Below, one piece after another: positions 11,057-18,929 of a DNA stretch of 58,443 nt. The stretch comes from Verrucomicrobiota bacterium (GTDB lineage Bacteria > Verrucomicrobiota > Verrucomicrobiia > Opitutales > Opitutaceae): contig JAEZDN010000049.1 in the NCBI GenBank assembly GCA_023433275.1, positions 1 to 58,443 on the forward strand, written 5' to 3'. Within the stretch, counting starts at the first letter, position 1. Each line of letters begins with the position of its first letter. The notes under the pieces were generated by a model. The model was not told the DNA's origin. It did not search any database and saw nothing but the letters and a program-made list of their open reading frames with translations. A program made the translations under genes and the position numbers.

Positions 11057-11878
11057 ATGACCCTCCCTAAAATTCTAGGCGTATTCCTCATCATTAATTC
11101 GCTGCTTTTTTGTGCGATTTGGGTGCTGGGAGCTAATCAACATAAGGGGTTCGCGATCACCGTTGCGACACTCGCATTCTGCGGAGGCCTCTTCCTCGTA
11201 GTTTCTTCGCAAGGTTCAGAATTAACGCTAACCGGAATCGGTTCCGTGAAAGCACTCGCAGAAAGCGCACGTGCGGATGCAACTGAGATAGGTCAAATAA
11301 GGGAAAGGGTCGAGAATCAGAGCGCCACGATCGACCTCGTCGCGTCTAAAGCACTTCAGGCAGAGAAACTCGCAGCCCGCGCCAGCACCATTATCGAATT
11401 TTCAACCGCGGTCCAAGCTGCCCAAACCGATGACAGGGCATCTTACAAGGTCCTATGCCAGCACATTGCCAACAATACTGAATTCGCTCCGATAGCTGCC
11501 GCAATTGTCGCAGCTATTAATGGAAACGCTGCGTGGCATCTATGTCAGCCACCAGATCGATGGGTGATGGTTCCGAACGAATACGGCGTTGCAACAGCGA
11601 CGACGCTGGCTGACAGGTTCGCTGCCTACTTAAAACTCCCACGCCTTTACCGCCCACATGGAGCATGGATGGTGTTGAGGGATGACACGCCTAGCTATGG
11701 CACGCTCGATGAGCGACTTGTTGTTGCGGGTAAAATTCTGAAAGAAGATCCCAGTTTGGATGCAACAAGGATCGCAGGGGATTTCATTTCGGATCGACTA
11801 ACGCCTTATTCAGCATGGAAGCCATTTTCTGAGGCTGAAAATCTCTTGGAGCTACTAAAACAACGCGGCCTTAAATAG
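11057..11878 (+). CDS. Membrane-anchored coiled-coil protein of unknown function
   Basis: I do not recognise this 273-aa protein. It has two N-terminal membrane segments (about residues 5-26 and 31-50) joined by a short loop. An alanine- and charge-rich probable coiled coil follows (about 62-112), then a soluble C-terminal domain of about 160 residues with no motif I can name. Codon use is visibly less GC-biased than in the flanking nrdA and RAYT region, which suggests recent acquisition. It begins 90 nt after the nrdA terminator, so it is probably transcribed on its own or with the next gene, another membrane protein with the same base composition. Confidence 0.75.
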   Translation: MTLPKILGVFLIINSLLFCAIWVLGANQHKGFAITVATLAFCGGLFLVVSSQGSELTLTGIGSVKALAESARADATEIGQIRERVENQSATIDLVASKALQAEKLAARASTIIEFSTAVQAAQTDDRASYKVLCQHIANNTEFAPIAAAIVAAINGNAAWHLCQPPDRWVMVPNEYGVATATTLADRFAAYLKLPRLYRPHGAWMVLRDDTPSYGTLDERLVVAGKILKEDPSLDATRIAGDFISDRLTPYSAWKPFSEAENLLELLKQRGLK

Positions 11879-12033
11879 GAATTGGGGAAAGGAGGTAGCG
11901 GCTTCCACGGGACCCACTGTCCATCCCTCAGCCAACCGCGGAATCCAGCATTGCCAACCATAGGCTCACATAATACGCTCACGCCATCGAGATCGATGAT
12001 GGGCCGCCGACCTCGTCCTAACTCAAATGAACT

Positions 12034-12861
12034 ATGACGAATGCAGCCCGCACCCTGCTATCCATCAAAATCCTCGGCATCACGCTCGGCGTGATCGTCA
12101 CGGCGCTTACATTTCTGATTCAATCTGAGGCCGCCAAAACCGCGGATGCACTACCGATTAGCGCTATAAAATGGGATGTCCCCAAACCGCCCGAGGAATC
12201 AACTCCTGCAGAGCGCGAACTATTTTTCGCTAAGCTCACGCAGAAGTGGATTTTCGACAATATACAGGAAATTAGAAATGCTCAGAACCGACAGTCCTTC
12301 ATCAACACGATGCTCAGCTATCCTGCCACTAGATATCTGGCCATACTAGGGGGGCTTTGTTTAATCATCGGTGAGCTTTGGCAATTCTACCGCGGCCCGA
12401 CGGCCACCACGGAAATAACCGTGGCGCGAAACACAGAGCCTTCAGAAGAAACTTTACCAGCGAATGATGGCGTCGTCGACCATCAGCCGCTTATTGAGCA
12501 AGCCGACTACTACCGTAAATTCCACCACTCGCTAATCACATGGTATATCACAATTCAGGGCTTCGTATTTGCCGGAGTTTTAGCGTCAAAACCGGCTGCT
12601 GATATGGTAGGAATCATCTGCCTAGGTTTGGTAACCCTTTCGATGGTACTTTTCATTGGTATAATAGGCGTCTTTAGTGACCGCATCGCGATACTTGAAC
12701 GGTACATTAGTCAGCCGAATCAACCGACAAACTGGAGAGGAACGCATAAACAAGAAGCAGGTTTCTGTCTCAAAGGCCAAGGAACTTGGTTTTTCGCTCT
12801 AATCTGCGTGATGTTTGCTACAGCCAATCTAGCGCTTCTGTTGAGCAAAGACATGCTCTAA
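12034..12861 (+). CDS. Five-span membrane protein of unknown function
   Basis: A 275-aa protein with about five hydrophobic segments: residues 8-29, 100-119, 166-185, 192-214 and 250-271. A hydrophilic, probably extracytoplasmic stretch (30-98) contains PKPPEESTPAERELFFAKLT, and there is a second polar loop (120-165). No family is recognised. Like the gene before it, it is AT-richer than its surroundings. The 155-nt gap between them contains no obvious terminator, so they may work together. Downstream it abuts tandem IS-end-like sequences and a RAYT remnant, consistent with a mobile or hypervariable site. Confidence 0.7.
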   Translation: MTNAARTLLSIKILGITLGVIVTALTFLIQSEAAKTADALPISAIKWDVPKPPEESTPAERELFFAKLTQKWIFDNIQEIRNAQNRQSFINTMLSYPATRYLAILGGLCLIIGELWQFYRGPTATTEITVARNTEPSEETLPANDGVVDHQPLIEQADYYRKFHHSLITWYITIQGFVFAGVLASKPAADMVGIICLGLVTLSMVLFIGIIGVFSDRIAILERYISQPNQPTNWRGTHKQEAGFCLKGQGTWFFALICVMFATANLALLLSKDML

Positions 12862-12893
12862 GCCGAGGAGGCAGAGCCGGCCGAAGACGTAGC

Positions 12894-12952
12894 CGGGGTA
12901 TGATCCGGGGACATAGGTAACAGATTGTCCGGGGACATGGGTTACACTTTCA
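12894..12952. mobile_element. Solo IS-end-like tandem motif
   Basis: Two tandem copies of a TCCGGGGACATNGGTNACA-type motif, separated by a few bases. This doubled-end architecture resembles the termini of the 306-bp element at 5108, with a different core sequence. No transposase or second end is seen nearby, so I read it as a remnant end. Confidence 0.45.
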
Positions 12953-12995
12953 GGCTATGGGCCGCCTACGGGGTCAGGGTTTGGAGCTTGGGGTT

Positions 12996-13150
12996 TCAAC
13001 CGGCCTTGCCCGCTGAATTCCGAATCCATGCGCTCACCTTACGGCTCACTTCGTGGTGATTGCCCATCCGTAAATGCTCGGAGAGCCAGCGGTTCGTTAC
13101 CGTGGTCCTGGCCTTCAACGCCGCTGCCACCGCCAGTTTCCATAGGGGCC
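12996..13150 (-). pseudogene. 3' remnant of a RAYT transposase gene
   Basis: About 50 codons ending AWIRNSAGKAG are almost identical to the C terminus of the intact RAYT at 16063-17010 (WKLAVAAALKARTTVTNRWL, then SEHLRMGNHHEVSRKVSA). Similarity continues on both sides of the stop, including the G-rich sequence at 12970-12995, and ends abruptly at about 13149 where an R3 repeat begins. The catalytic HxH half is missing, so this copy is dead. The surrounding gap 12862-13716 holds this remnant, two R3 elements and one questionable small gene. Confidence 0.9.
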
Positions 13151-13219
13151 GGAGGGGGTCAGGCTGCTTTATTCCCGTTTTCCCTCTGTCCACTGTCCGT
13201 CAAATCAGGGCGACCCTAT
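13147..13219 (+). repeat. R3 REP-like element, copy 1
   Basis: The consensus begins GGGGTCAGGCTGCTTTATTC, continues with CCGTTTTCCCTCTGTCC, and ends CGTCAAATCAGG then GCGACCCT. It directly abuts the RAYT remnant. The outer bases GGGTC and GACCC are complementary. Confidence 0.8.
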
Positions 13220-13292
13220 GCTTTACCTTTTACCTCCCTCGCAAAACCGAAGCCGGATCGCCTCTCCGGCGCAACCTCGCGTTCCAAGCCTT

Positions 13293-13652
13293 TCACACCA
13301 ATACCGTGGCCACGGCCAATGCCACCCAAATCAAAATACCGACGCCCACCCCTCGATAGATAAGCCTGGCGGTCAAACTTCTCAAAAATGCGATGCTCGC
13401 CTCGCGTCCGGGTCGATAGGGTCTCGATTCAAGGTAACGGATATTAATCGCACAAACATGGTGAGGGCACATCGCGAGCCAAGTGCCCACAATCGCCCCA
13501 ATTACCATCAGAACCAATAGATCAACCTGCACGGCGTGGTTTAAATGGCGACCTGCCAGAGCGTGCAACAGCTTTGAGCGGCCGGAGGGCCGGAGCGACC
13601 GGAAGGGGTCAGGCTGCTTTATTCCCGTTTGCATCCGTCGACTGACCGTCAA
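13293..13652 (-). CDS. Possible truncated small membrane protein
   Basis: An open frame of 119 codons. The part that looks like protein is the last 80 or so residues, with two hydrophobic segments (VDLLVLMVIGAIVGTWLAM and GVGVGILIWVALAVATVLV) around a basic loop. The first 27 codons are simply the R3 repeat read in reverse, so the true start is either inside the frame or was lost when the repeat arrived. No family is recognised and no clean start codon with a ribosome site is visible. It may be a 5'-truncated pseudogene. Confidence 0.4.
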   Translation of the reverse strand: MTVSRRMQTGIKQPDPFRSLRPSGRSKLLHALAGRHLNHAVQVDLLVLMVIGAIVGTWLAMCPHHVCAINIRYLESRPYRPGREASIAFLRSLTARLIYRGVGVGILIWVALAVATVLV

Positions 13653-13670
13653 ATCAGGGCACCCTAACCT
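13581..13670 (+). repeat. R3 REP-like element, copy 2
   Basis: Same core as copy 1 (GGGGTCAGGCTGCTTTATTC then CCGTTTGCATCC, then CGTCAAATCAGG), preceded by a GGCCGGAGGGCCGGAGCG duplication. It lies between the questionable small membrane ORF and the next gene. Confidence 0.8.
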
Positions 13671-13716
13671 GACTCCTTTCGATCCCGTCTAGGCTGCGGG
13701 TTAAGCTAGAGACGAC

Positions 13717-14691
13717 TTATCGGAGCGCTTTGACGGTCGCGGCAAGGAAGGTTTCGGCGCCTTTGAGAACACCCTCATCGAATTTCTCGCGATCGATCGT
13801 GAAGTGGTAGGTACCCGAAGCGCGGTTAATCGATCCCCCGCCGCCGAGGATCGCCAAGCCCTTGCTCAATCCGTTCGCCGCACTGGGGGTCTTGTCCTTC
13901 ATGCCGGTGAAGCTTCCTGCGTTTTCCGTGGTGTTCACGACGGCGCCCTTGAGCTTGATCAGCACGCCGCCGCCCTTCGGGGTCAAACCCTGCACCATCG
14001 CATAATTCATATTCATGCCGGGCAGGTGCTTGATTTCGGCCGAGACGCTCTTGTAGCCGCTGCTCGATTCCGCCCAGACCTGAGGAGCGATGATGTCAAC
14101 TTGGGGGATAAGGACCGTGGCGTTGCGCTCCTTGCTGACGAAACGAAATGGCCACGTCGGCCCCTGCATCGCCGGCTTGAAGGTCTGCTCGGCTGACGGC
14201 GCTACGATTGCGTACACCGCACCGTTGGAATCTTTCTGCACCGGGAAATTCAAGGCGCCCTCCCCGCGCCCACGCTCCATCTTCCTCACGCTTTCGTCGT
14301 CGGCGACGTCTGCGTAGGTGAGCACTTCCCAGCCCGCCGCCTTCAATTGACTGACATAGTCCGCTTCGATCTTTTTCGCCAAGGACATCAGCGCCTCACG
14401 ATCGTGGCCCTCCACGGTGTAGGTCGCCTTCGCCGAGGCCGTCCCGCTCCCTTTTTGTTTCGCCACAAAGACGCTGCCGGACGTCACCACCCGCAGGTAG
14501 ACGGTCGGCACTAGCACTCGTTTCGAGGCCGCCATGCCCTTCGCGCCCGAAACGTCCAGGCTCGCCGCGGGATTCGCCTTGAAGGCATCGTAGTATGCCC
14601 ATTGAGCAGAAGCGGTGGCGGCAGCCAGAACCATCACCGCCGCGGCGATGGCGCGTTGAACCGAGTGGAACGGCGAACCGGGGCGATGCAT
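13717..14691 (-). CDS. Secreted protein of unknown function
   Basis: A 324-aa protein with a clear signal peptide (hydrophobic residues about 13-28, cleavage near ASA-Q). The mature part has mixed alpha/beta character: a conserved-looking VPTVYLRVV strand, an extended basic segment, and a Gly/Lys-rich LTPKGGGVLIKLKGAVVNTT region, then a C-terminal amphipathic helix. No catalytic motif or named family is recognised. It is bracketed by same-orientation R3 copies (13581 and 14749), so the block may have moved as a unit. The envelope or periplasm is the likely location. Confidence 0.8.
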   Translation of the reverse strand: MHRPGSPFHSVQRAIAAAVMVLAAATASAQWAYYDAFKANPAASLDVSGAKGMAASKRVLVPTVYLRVVTSGSVFVAKQKGSGTASAKATYTVEGHDREALMSLAKKIEADYVSQLKAAGWEVLTYADVADDESVRKMERGRGEGALNFPVQKDSNGAVYAIVAPSAEQTFKPAMQGPTWPFRFVSKERNATVLIPQVDIIAPQVWAESSSGYKSVSAEIKHLPGMNMNYAMVQGLTPKGGGVLIKLKGAVVNTTENAGSFTGMKDKTPSAANGLSKGLAILGGGGSINRASGTYHFTIDREKFDEGVLKGAETFLAATVKALR

Positions 14692-14748
14692 GCGGCAAAT
14701 CTACCAGCAATCGCGCCGGCGTGAATACGTGAAGCTACGTAAGAGCAG

Positions 14749-14820
14749 CCGGAGGGAGTCAGGCTGCTTTATTCCCGTTTTCCCTCTGTCCACCGTCCGT
14801 CAAATCAGCCCGACCCTAGG
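14749..14820 (+). repeat. R3 REP-like element, copy 3
   Basis: Nearly identical to copy 1 over its full length (GGAGTCAGGCTGCTTTATTC ... CGTCAAATCAGCCCGACCCT). The gap 14692-15026 contains this copy, a second CGTCAAATCAGG word at about 14853, and nothing else recognisable. Confidence 0.8.
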
Positions 14821-15026
14821 CTTTGTAGTTTGTGGTCGTCTTCAGGCGCGGTCCGTCAAATCAGGAGAATGCCGATGGAGCCGCGCTTTGTGGTTTATGG
14901 GAATTCGCGACTTCCTATCGACCGGCGACGGCGGTTTACCGGCGTCTATCAGCTCGGCGCTTGCTCGGGCCGGCTCTTTCGGGCTTATTTCCGCTGCAGG
15001 CCGCCAAACTGAAGGATCATTAGCAC

Positions 15027-15212
15027 ATGAAAACCAAACTGATTATTGAATGCTCTGGTGGCGTCGTGACGGCTGTATACAGTAACCGCGACGCTGAAGT
15101 GACGCTGATCGACTGGGATGATGTCGCCGAAGGAGATCGGCCGGTCGAACTCACCGTCGCACCGCTGGATGCGCTGTCCGAGGAATCTCAAGCTCTGCTG
15201 CGCGAAGTGTAA
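15027..15212 (+). CDS. 61-aa protein coupled to PLD-fold gene
   Basis: A small acidic protein (MKTKLIIECSGGVVTAVYSN onward, with a central IDWDDVAEG) predicted to form a compact beta-rich fold. No membrane segment or signal is present. It ends one base before the GTG of the phospholipase D-like gene, so the two are probably translated from one message. The pairing suggests a partner, regulator or antitoxin-like role, but that is inference. I know of similar short ECSGGVV-type proteins only as uncharacterised. Confidence 0.7.
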   Translation: MKTKLIIECSGGVVTAVYSNRDAEVTLIDWDDVAEGDRPVELTVAPLDALSEESQALLREV

Positions 15213-15213
15213 G

Positions 15214-16020
15214 GTGGAGATTGTCACGACACCATCGCACCGCTGGTTGGATCGCGCCGCACGCGTGTGCCGAGAGTCAGCGACCATCGCGAGTCCGTTC
15301 GTGGGCGATGAACTCGTCAAGTTCTTGAGCCGGTTTCCCACCTCGGCAAAGGTCACACTACTCACGAGAACACGACTGGTTGATTTTGCGGCTGGCGCGT
15401 CGGACATCATCGCCCTGACTAAGATCGCGTCCACCGCCACGGTCCTCGGTCTCGATCGTCTCCATGCCAAGATATACGTCTTCGACGAACGCCAAGCGTT
15501 GGTGACCTCTGCCAACGCGACTAATTCAGGATGGTATCGGAATGCCGAGTGCGGCGTGGGACTTGTTGACGCCACTGTCGCACGTCACCTCGCAGCTCTT
15601 GTCCACTCTGGCTTCGGCGTGAGGCCCGGACCATCCAAGTGGTCCGCGAGTCAACTCGCCACGCTCGTTGCGTCCGTTGAGCGACTCAAGGCTCGTCTAC
15701 CTACTCGTCACCAGATCCGGCTACTGGAACAGGACGAATCGGAAACCCTCGAAATACCCCGGGACGAAGCGGAGGAATTACTGCCACGGAGCGCAGGTTG
15801 GACGCAGCTTGTCTTTCAGCAGCTGATCCGATCGGGCCTTCGCGACTTTTCCACCGACGACGCGTTCAAAGCTTGTGCTCCCGCGATCTTGCAGCGCTTT
15901 CCGACAAACCGCCATCCTCGGGAGAAGCTACGGCAACAGCTTCAAGTACTCCGCGACCTCGGACTCGTTCAGTTCCTCACCCCCGGGAACTACCGTCTCA
16001 GCATTACGACAAGCCCATAG
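15214..16020 (+). CDS. Phospholipase D-fold protein with C-terminal winged helix
   Basis: A 268-aa protein, read from GTG 15214 one base after the preceding stop. A single PLD half-site is present: H84-A-K86 with D91 (LHAKIYVFD), then S99 and N101 (TSANATNSGW) and E112. This HxKx4D arrangement is used by PLD-superfamily phosphodiesterases, including nucleases such as BfiI that carry one HKD motif per chain and dimerise. The C-terminal 60 residues (about 205-262) resemble a winged helix, with REKLRQQLQVLRDLGLVQFL then TPGNYRL, of the kind fused to DpnI-type nucleases. A DNA-targeting nuclease is therefore plausible, perhaps in defence. A lipid-active enzyme is unlikely because there is no signal peptide. 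No methylase gene is adjacent. Confidence 0.75.
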   Translation: MEIVTTPSHRWLDRAARVCRESATIASPFVGDELVKFLSRFPTSAKVTLLTRTRLVDFAAGASDIIALTKIASTATVLGLDRLHAKIYVFDERQALVTSANATNSGWYRNAECGVGLVDATVARHLAALVHSGFGVRPGPSKWSASQLATLVASVERLKARLPTRHQIRLLEQDESETLEIPRDEAEELLPRSAGWTQLVFQQLIRSGLRDFSTDDAFKACAPAILQRFPTNRHPREKLRQQLQVLRDLGLVQFLTPGNYRLSITTSP

Positions 16021-16036
16021 AGTGGGCCGAGCCGAC

Positions 16037-16060
16037 GGGGTCAGGGTTTGGGGTTTGGGG
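16037..16060. repeat. Left G-rich inverted repeat flanking RAYT
   Basis: GGGGTCAGGG then TTTGGGGTTTGGGG. It matches the reverse complement of 17082-17105 at 21 of 24 positions. It contains four G-runs and could form a G-quadruplex. It overlaps the 3' end region of the RAYT gene. A related copy lies at 12971-12994 beside the RAYT remnant. Confidence 0.75.
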
Positions 16061-16062
16061 TT

Positions 16063-17010
16063 TCAACCGGCCTTGCCCGCCGAATTCCGAATCCATGCGC
16101 TCACCTTGCGGCTCACTTCGTGGTGATTGCCCATCCGTAAATGCTCGGAGAGCCAGCGGTTCGTTACCGTGGTCCTGGCCTTCAACGCCGCCGCCACCGC
16201 CAGTTTCCATGGCTCGGATTTCCCGGAGGCGACGATTTCATCTGGCTTACGCCGCAGGCGACGCAGCTCCCGCTCTAAGTGTTCCTGCCATCCCGCCTCG
16301 CGCGCCTCCCGCAACTCCACGGCCAGTCGCGGCCCATGCCCCACCAGTTCGTCATGCTCCTGAATGATTGCACGGGCGAACGGTTCGGCACCCACAATCC
16401 AGCCCCGCGACATCGCCTCAAATCGCTGCTGCTTCCGGGCAGGCTCGTTTTCCGCAAGCCAGGCCAGATACTCGAGGTACTTGTGGCGCCCCGCCGGCGT
16501 GTCGGAAAGCCCGCCGGCGTGCCTCAGCGCGGACACAGGATCGTACCAGTCCGGACGCAAAGAGGGTCGGAACAGCCAAAGTGCACTCGTCCATTCATAG
16601 TCGTTCAAGCCCAGCGCCACGCAGAGATGTGCCCGCACGGGATTGAGATGGATGTAGTGGCAGAGCGGCCCCTGTCCCGCGTCTGGATCCACGATCAAGC
16701 TCTTATAGCGTCCTTGGAAAAGATGCCCGTGCTCACGCCGGCAGCGGTTAAACCGAGCGGCAAAGGTGCCTTGCAACCAGCACATGCCTTCCACGAGGTT
16801 CGCCCGCGGCGTGGATATCGCCAGATGATAGTGGTTGGACATGATACACCAAGCATGCACCAGCCAACCCGTGCGCTCACACGTCTCACCAACGCATTTG
16901 AGAAAGGCCATCTTGGTGCTGTCGGAGCGAAAGAGGTGTGCACGGTAGTTCCCGCGATTCAGCACATGGTACACCCCCGCCTCAGATTCCAACCGAAGTC
17001 GTCGCGCCAT
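16063..17010 (-). CDS. REP-associated tyrosine transposase (RAYT, Y1/HUH)
   Basis: A 315-aa single-strand DNA transposase of the TnpA-REP type, related to IS200/IS605 transposases, thought to mobilise or maintain REP elements. The N terminus MARRLRLESEAGVYHVLNRG is typical. The HUH pair is in SNHYHLAIST, followed by NLVEGMCWLQGTFAARFNR and HGHLFQGRYKSLIVD, then the conserved YIHLNPVRA, which carries the presumed tyrosine. The C-terminal extension (about residues 215-315) is probably DNA-binding (KARTTVTNRWLSEHLRMG). I chose ATG 17010 over 17025 because a GGGAGT ribosome site sits 8 nt upstream of it. The gene lies between inverted G-rich repeats, and a C-terminal fragment of a second copy is at 12996. 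Confidence 0.93.
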   Translation of the reverse strand: MARRLRLESEAGVYHVLNRGNYRAHLFRSDSTKMAFLKCVGETCERTGWLVHAWCIMSNHYHLAISTPRANLVEGMCWLQGTFAARFNRCRREHGHLFQGRYKSLIVDPDAGQGPLCHYIHLNPVRAHLCVALGLNDYEWTSALWLFRPSLRPDWYDPVSALRHAGGLSDTPAGRHKYLEYLAWLAENEPARKQQRFEAMSRGWIVGAEPFARAIIQEHDELVGHGPRLAVELREAREAGWQEHLERELRRLRRKPDEIVASGKSEPWKLAVAAALKARTTVTNRWLSEHLRMGNHHEVSRKVSAWIRNSAGKAG

Positions 17011-17081
17011 GCCGCAGACTCCCAAAATCTTCTACGAAACGAAGCCCTCTGTCGTAATTTTTCCGTAACCAAGAAATCGAT

Positions 17082-17105
17082 CCCCAAGCCCCAAACCCCG
17101 GCCCC
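17082..17105. repeat. Right G-rich inverted repeat flanking RAYT
   Basis: CCCCAAGCCCCAAACCCC then GGCCCC, the inverted partner of 16037-16060. It lies 72 nt upstream of the RAYT start and 78 nt before the GH43-like gene. Together the pair defines a unit of about 1.07 kb. Confidence 0.75.
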
Positions 17106-17182
17106 ATCTGCTGCTCTCCCCGACGGCAAGCGCGGGCGCCGGCAGGCTTGCGCCGGCTGGGCGTTCGCGCCTCCCTCGCCGG

Positions 17183-18691
17183 ATGCCCCACCGTCATTTG
17201 ACCTTCCTGGTCTGTGCCCTGTTTTCGGTCCTCGTGGTTTCCCGCTTGTCCGCTGATGCCGGCGCGTCCCCCGCCCCCACCCGCCTGATCAATCCTCTCC
17301 CGCTGCCCAACTATCCCATCGGCCGCCTCGCGCGCGACGTCACCAAGGGCCAGCCGATCACGCAACAGGGCCTCTGGCTCGTCGAGCGCGCGGAACAATA
17401 CCGCGAACTCGCCGACCCCACCGCGCTCTGGCACGAGGGGAAATGGTACCTCTATCCGTCCGTCGACATGGCCTGGGTCAGCGCCGACGAGGGCCGCACC
17501 TGGCAGCATCACCCGCTCAACCTGCGCGACGTCGGCTATGCCCCGACCGTCGTCCACCACCGCGGCCGTTTCCTCCTCATGTCCTCCGCCGAGATCTACG
17601 CCAGCGATTCCCCGCTCGGGCCTTTCGCGTCGATCGGCAAGATGGAACTGCCCGCCGTTCCCGGCCTGCCCCCGCACATCGATCCCATGCTGTTCTCCGA
17701 TGACGACGGCCGCCTCTTCTACTACTGGGGCTGCACGCCGAACTCCGGCATCTGGGGCGTCGAGCTCGATCCGGCCGACCCCACCCGCGCGATCTCCAAG
17801 CCGCGCGAACTGATCCCGTTCCTGCCCGACGTCAACAAATGGCAACGCGTCGGCAGCCACAACCAGAACCCCAAGACCGGCTGGATGGAGGGCGCGTGGA
17901 TGGTGAAGCACAACGGCAAGTACATCCTCACCTACTCCGCCGGCGGCACCCAATACCGCACCTACACCATGGGCGCCTATGTGAGCGACTCCCCGCTCGG
18001 CGAGTTCGTGCCCCAGAAACGAAACCCGATCTTCCGCACCACCGAGGGCCTCGTCACCGGCACCGCCCACGGCTCCATCATCCGCGGACCCGCCGGCCGC
18101 CACTGGGTTTTCTACACCGTCTTCGCCTGCGTCGTGCACGGCTTCGAGCGCCGCCTGGGCCTGGACCTCGTCGAGTTCGACGAGCACGGCGAGATCTACG
18201 TGCCCAAGGCCACGGTCACCCCGCAGGCCCTCCCCGGTGGCGAGCCCGCCATTGCATGGGAAGTCCTCAACGAAAGCGAACCCACCCTCGGCAGTTCCAA
18301 TGCGCCAAACTCGTACGGACGCTTCGCCGCTGACAATGCCATGACCACCTGGTGGCTGCCGGCCGACGATGACGTCGCGCCGCAACTGACCACCGCCTTA
18401 TCCAACCGCGCCACGATCCATGCTGCGCGCGTGATCTGGCGCGACGTCGGCCTCGATGTCCCGGGCGGCGTGTTGCCCGGACCTTTCCGCTACCGCATCG
18501 AGGCCGAGACCGCCCCCGGCGTGTGGACCACGATCATCGACCGCACCGCCAGCACCGAGGATTTCCTGATCGATTACCGCGAGTCCGCCCCGACCCCAGC
18601 CCAGCGCGCGCGCCTCGTCGTCACCGGACATCCGCCGGGCATCCGACCCGCCGTGGCCGAGTTCACCCTCTTCGGCGTACCCGACCGCTGA
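17183..18691 (+). CDS. GH43-like glycosidase with discoidin-like C-terminal domain
   Basis: A 502-aa secreted protein with a signal peptide (about residues 1-24). Residues 70-360 form a five-bladed beta-propeller of the GH43/GH117-type, with the three expected acidic residues in order: D78 (LADPTALWH, candidate base), D167 (HIDPMLFSDDDG, pKa modulator) and E236 (WMEGAWMVKHNGKYILTY, candidate acid). Residues about 370-500 resemble an F5/8 type C (discoidin, CBM32-like) domain. Such enzymes remove arabinose, xylose or galactose side chains or cleave related polysaccharides in an inverting reaction; the exact substrate cannot be read. The gene stands alone, starting 173 nt after the divergent RAYT start and 78 nt past the right G-rich repeat. 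Confidence 0.85.
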   Translation: MPHRHLTFLVCALFSVLVVSRLSADAGASPAPTRLINPLPLPNYPIGRLARDVTKGQPITQQGLWLVERAEQYRELADPTALWHEGKWYLYPSVDMAWVSADEGRTWQHHPLNLRDVGYAPTVVHHRGRFLLMSSAEIYASDSPLGPFASIGKMELPAVPGLPPHIDPMLFSDDDGRLFYYWGCTPNSGIWGVELDPADPTRAISKPRELIPFLPDVNKWQRVGSHNQNPKTGWMEGAWMVKHNGKYILTYSAGGTQYRTYTMGAYVSDSPLGEFVPQKRNPIFRTTEGLVTGTAHGSIIRGPAGRHWVFYTVFACVVHGFERRLGLDLVEFDEHGEIYVPKATVTPQALPGGEPAIAWEVLNESEPTLGSSNAPNSYGRFAADNAMTTWWLPADDDVAPQLTTALSNRATIHAARVIWRDVGLDVPGGVLPGPFRYRIEAETAPGVWTTIIDRTASTEDFLIDYRESAPTPAQRARLVVTGHPPGIRPAVAEFTLFGVPDR

Positions 18692-18929
18692 ACCACCCCC
18701 TCGTCGACCGCTTGCCCTGAATTATCGCCCGCCCCGTATTGCCGCGCTCGGTGGGGTTGAACGCCGCCGCGGAAACTGAGGGCGGCAAACCGCCGGCGAT
18801 CAGCCGCGCCGAATCCACCGCGGAACCAATTAGGCGAAGCGCACACCGTAGCGCAGCCGTGAGGCGGAGCATCCGTGGTCCAAAAAGGATCGACTGCCTT
18901 TGCCTCGCCGCAGGCCGGCCAAACCGGCG

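Noticed and set aside
15027..16020. Classical toxin-antitoxin assignment for the small protein/PLD pair
   Set aside because: Neither protein matches a known toxin or antitoxin family, and the larger one looks like a DNA-targeting nuclease. Kept as an open finding instead.
11057..17105. Prophage or integrative element
   Set aside because: No integrase, phage structural genes or attachment-site duplication is visible. The only tRNA is 35 kb away.
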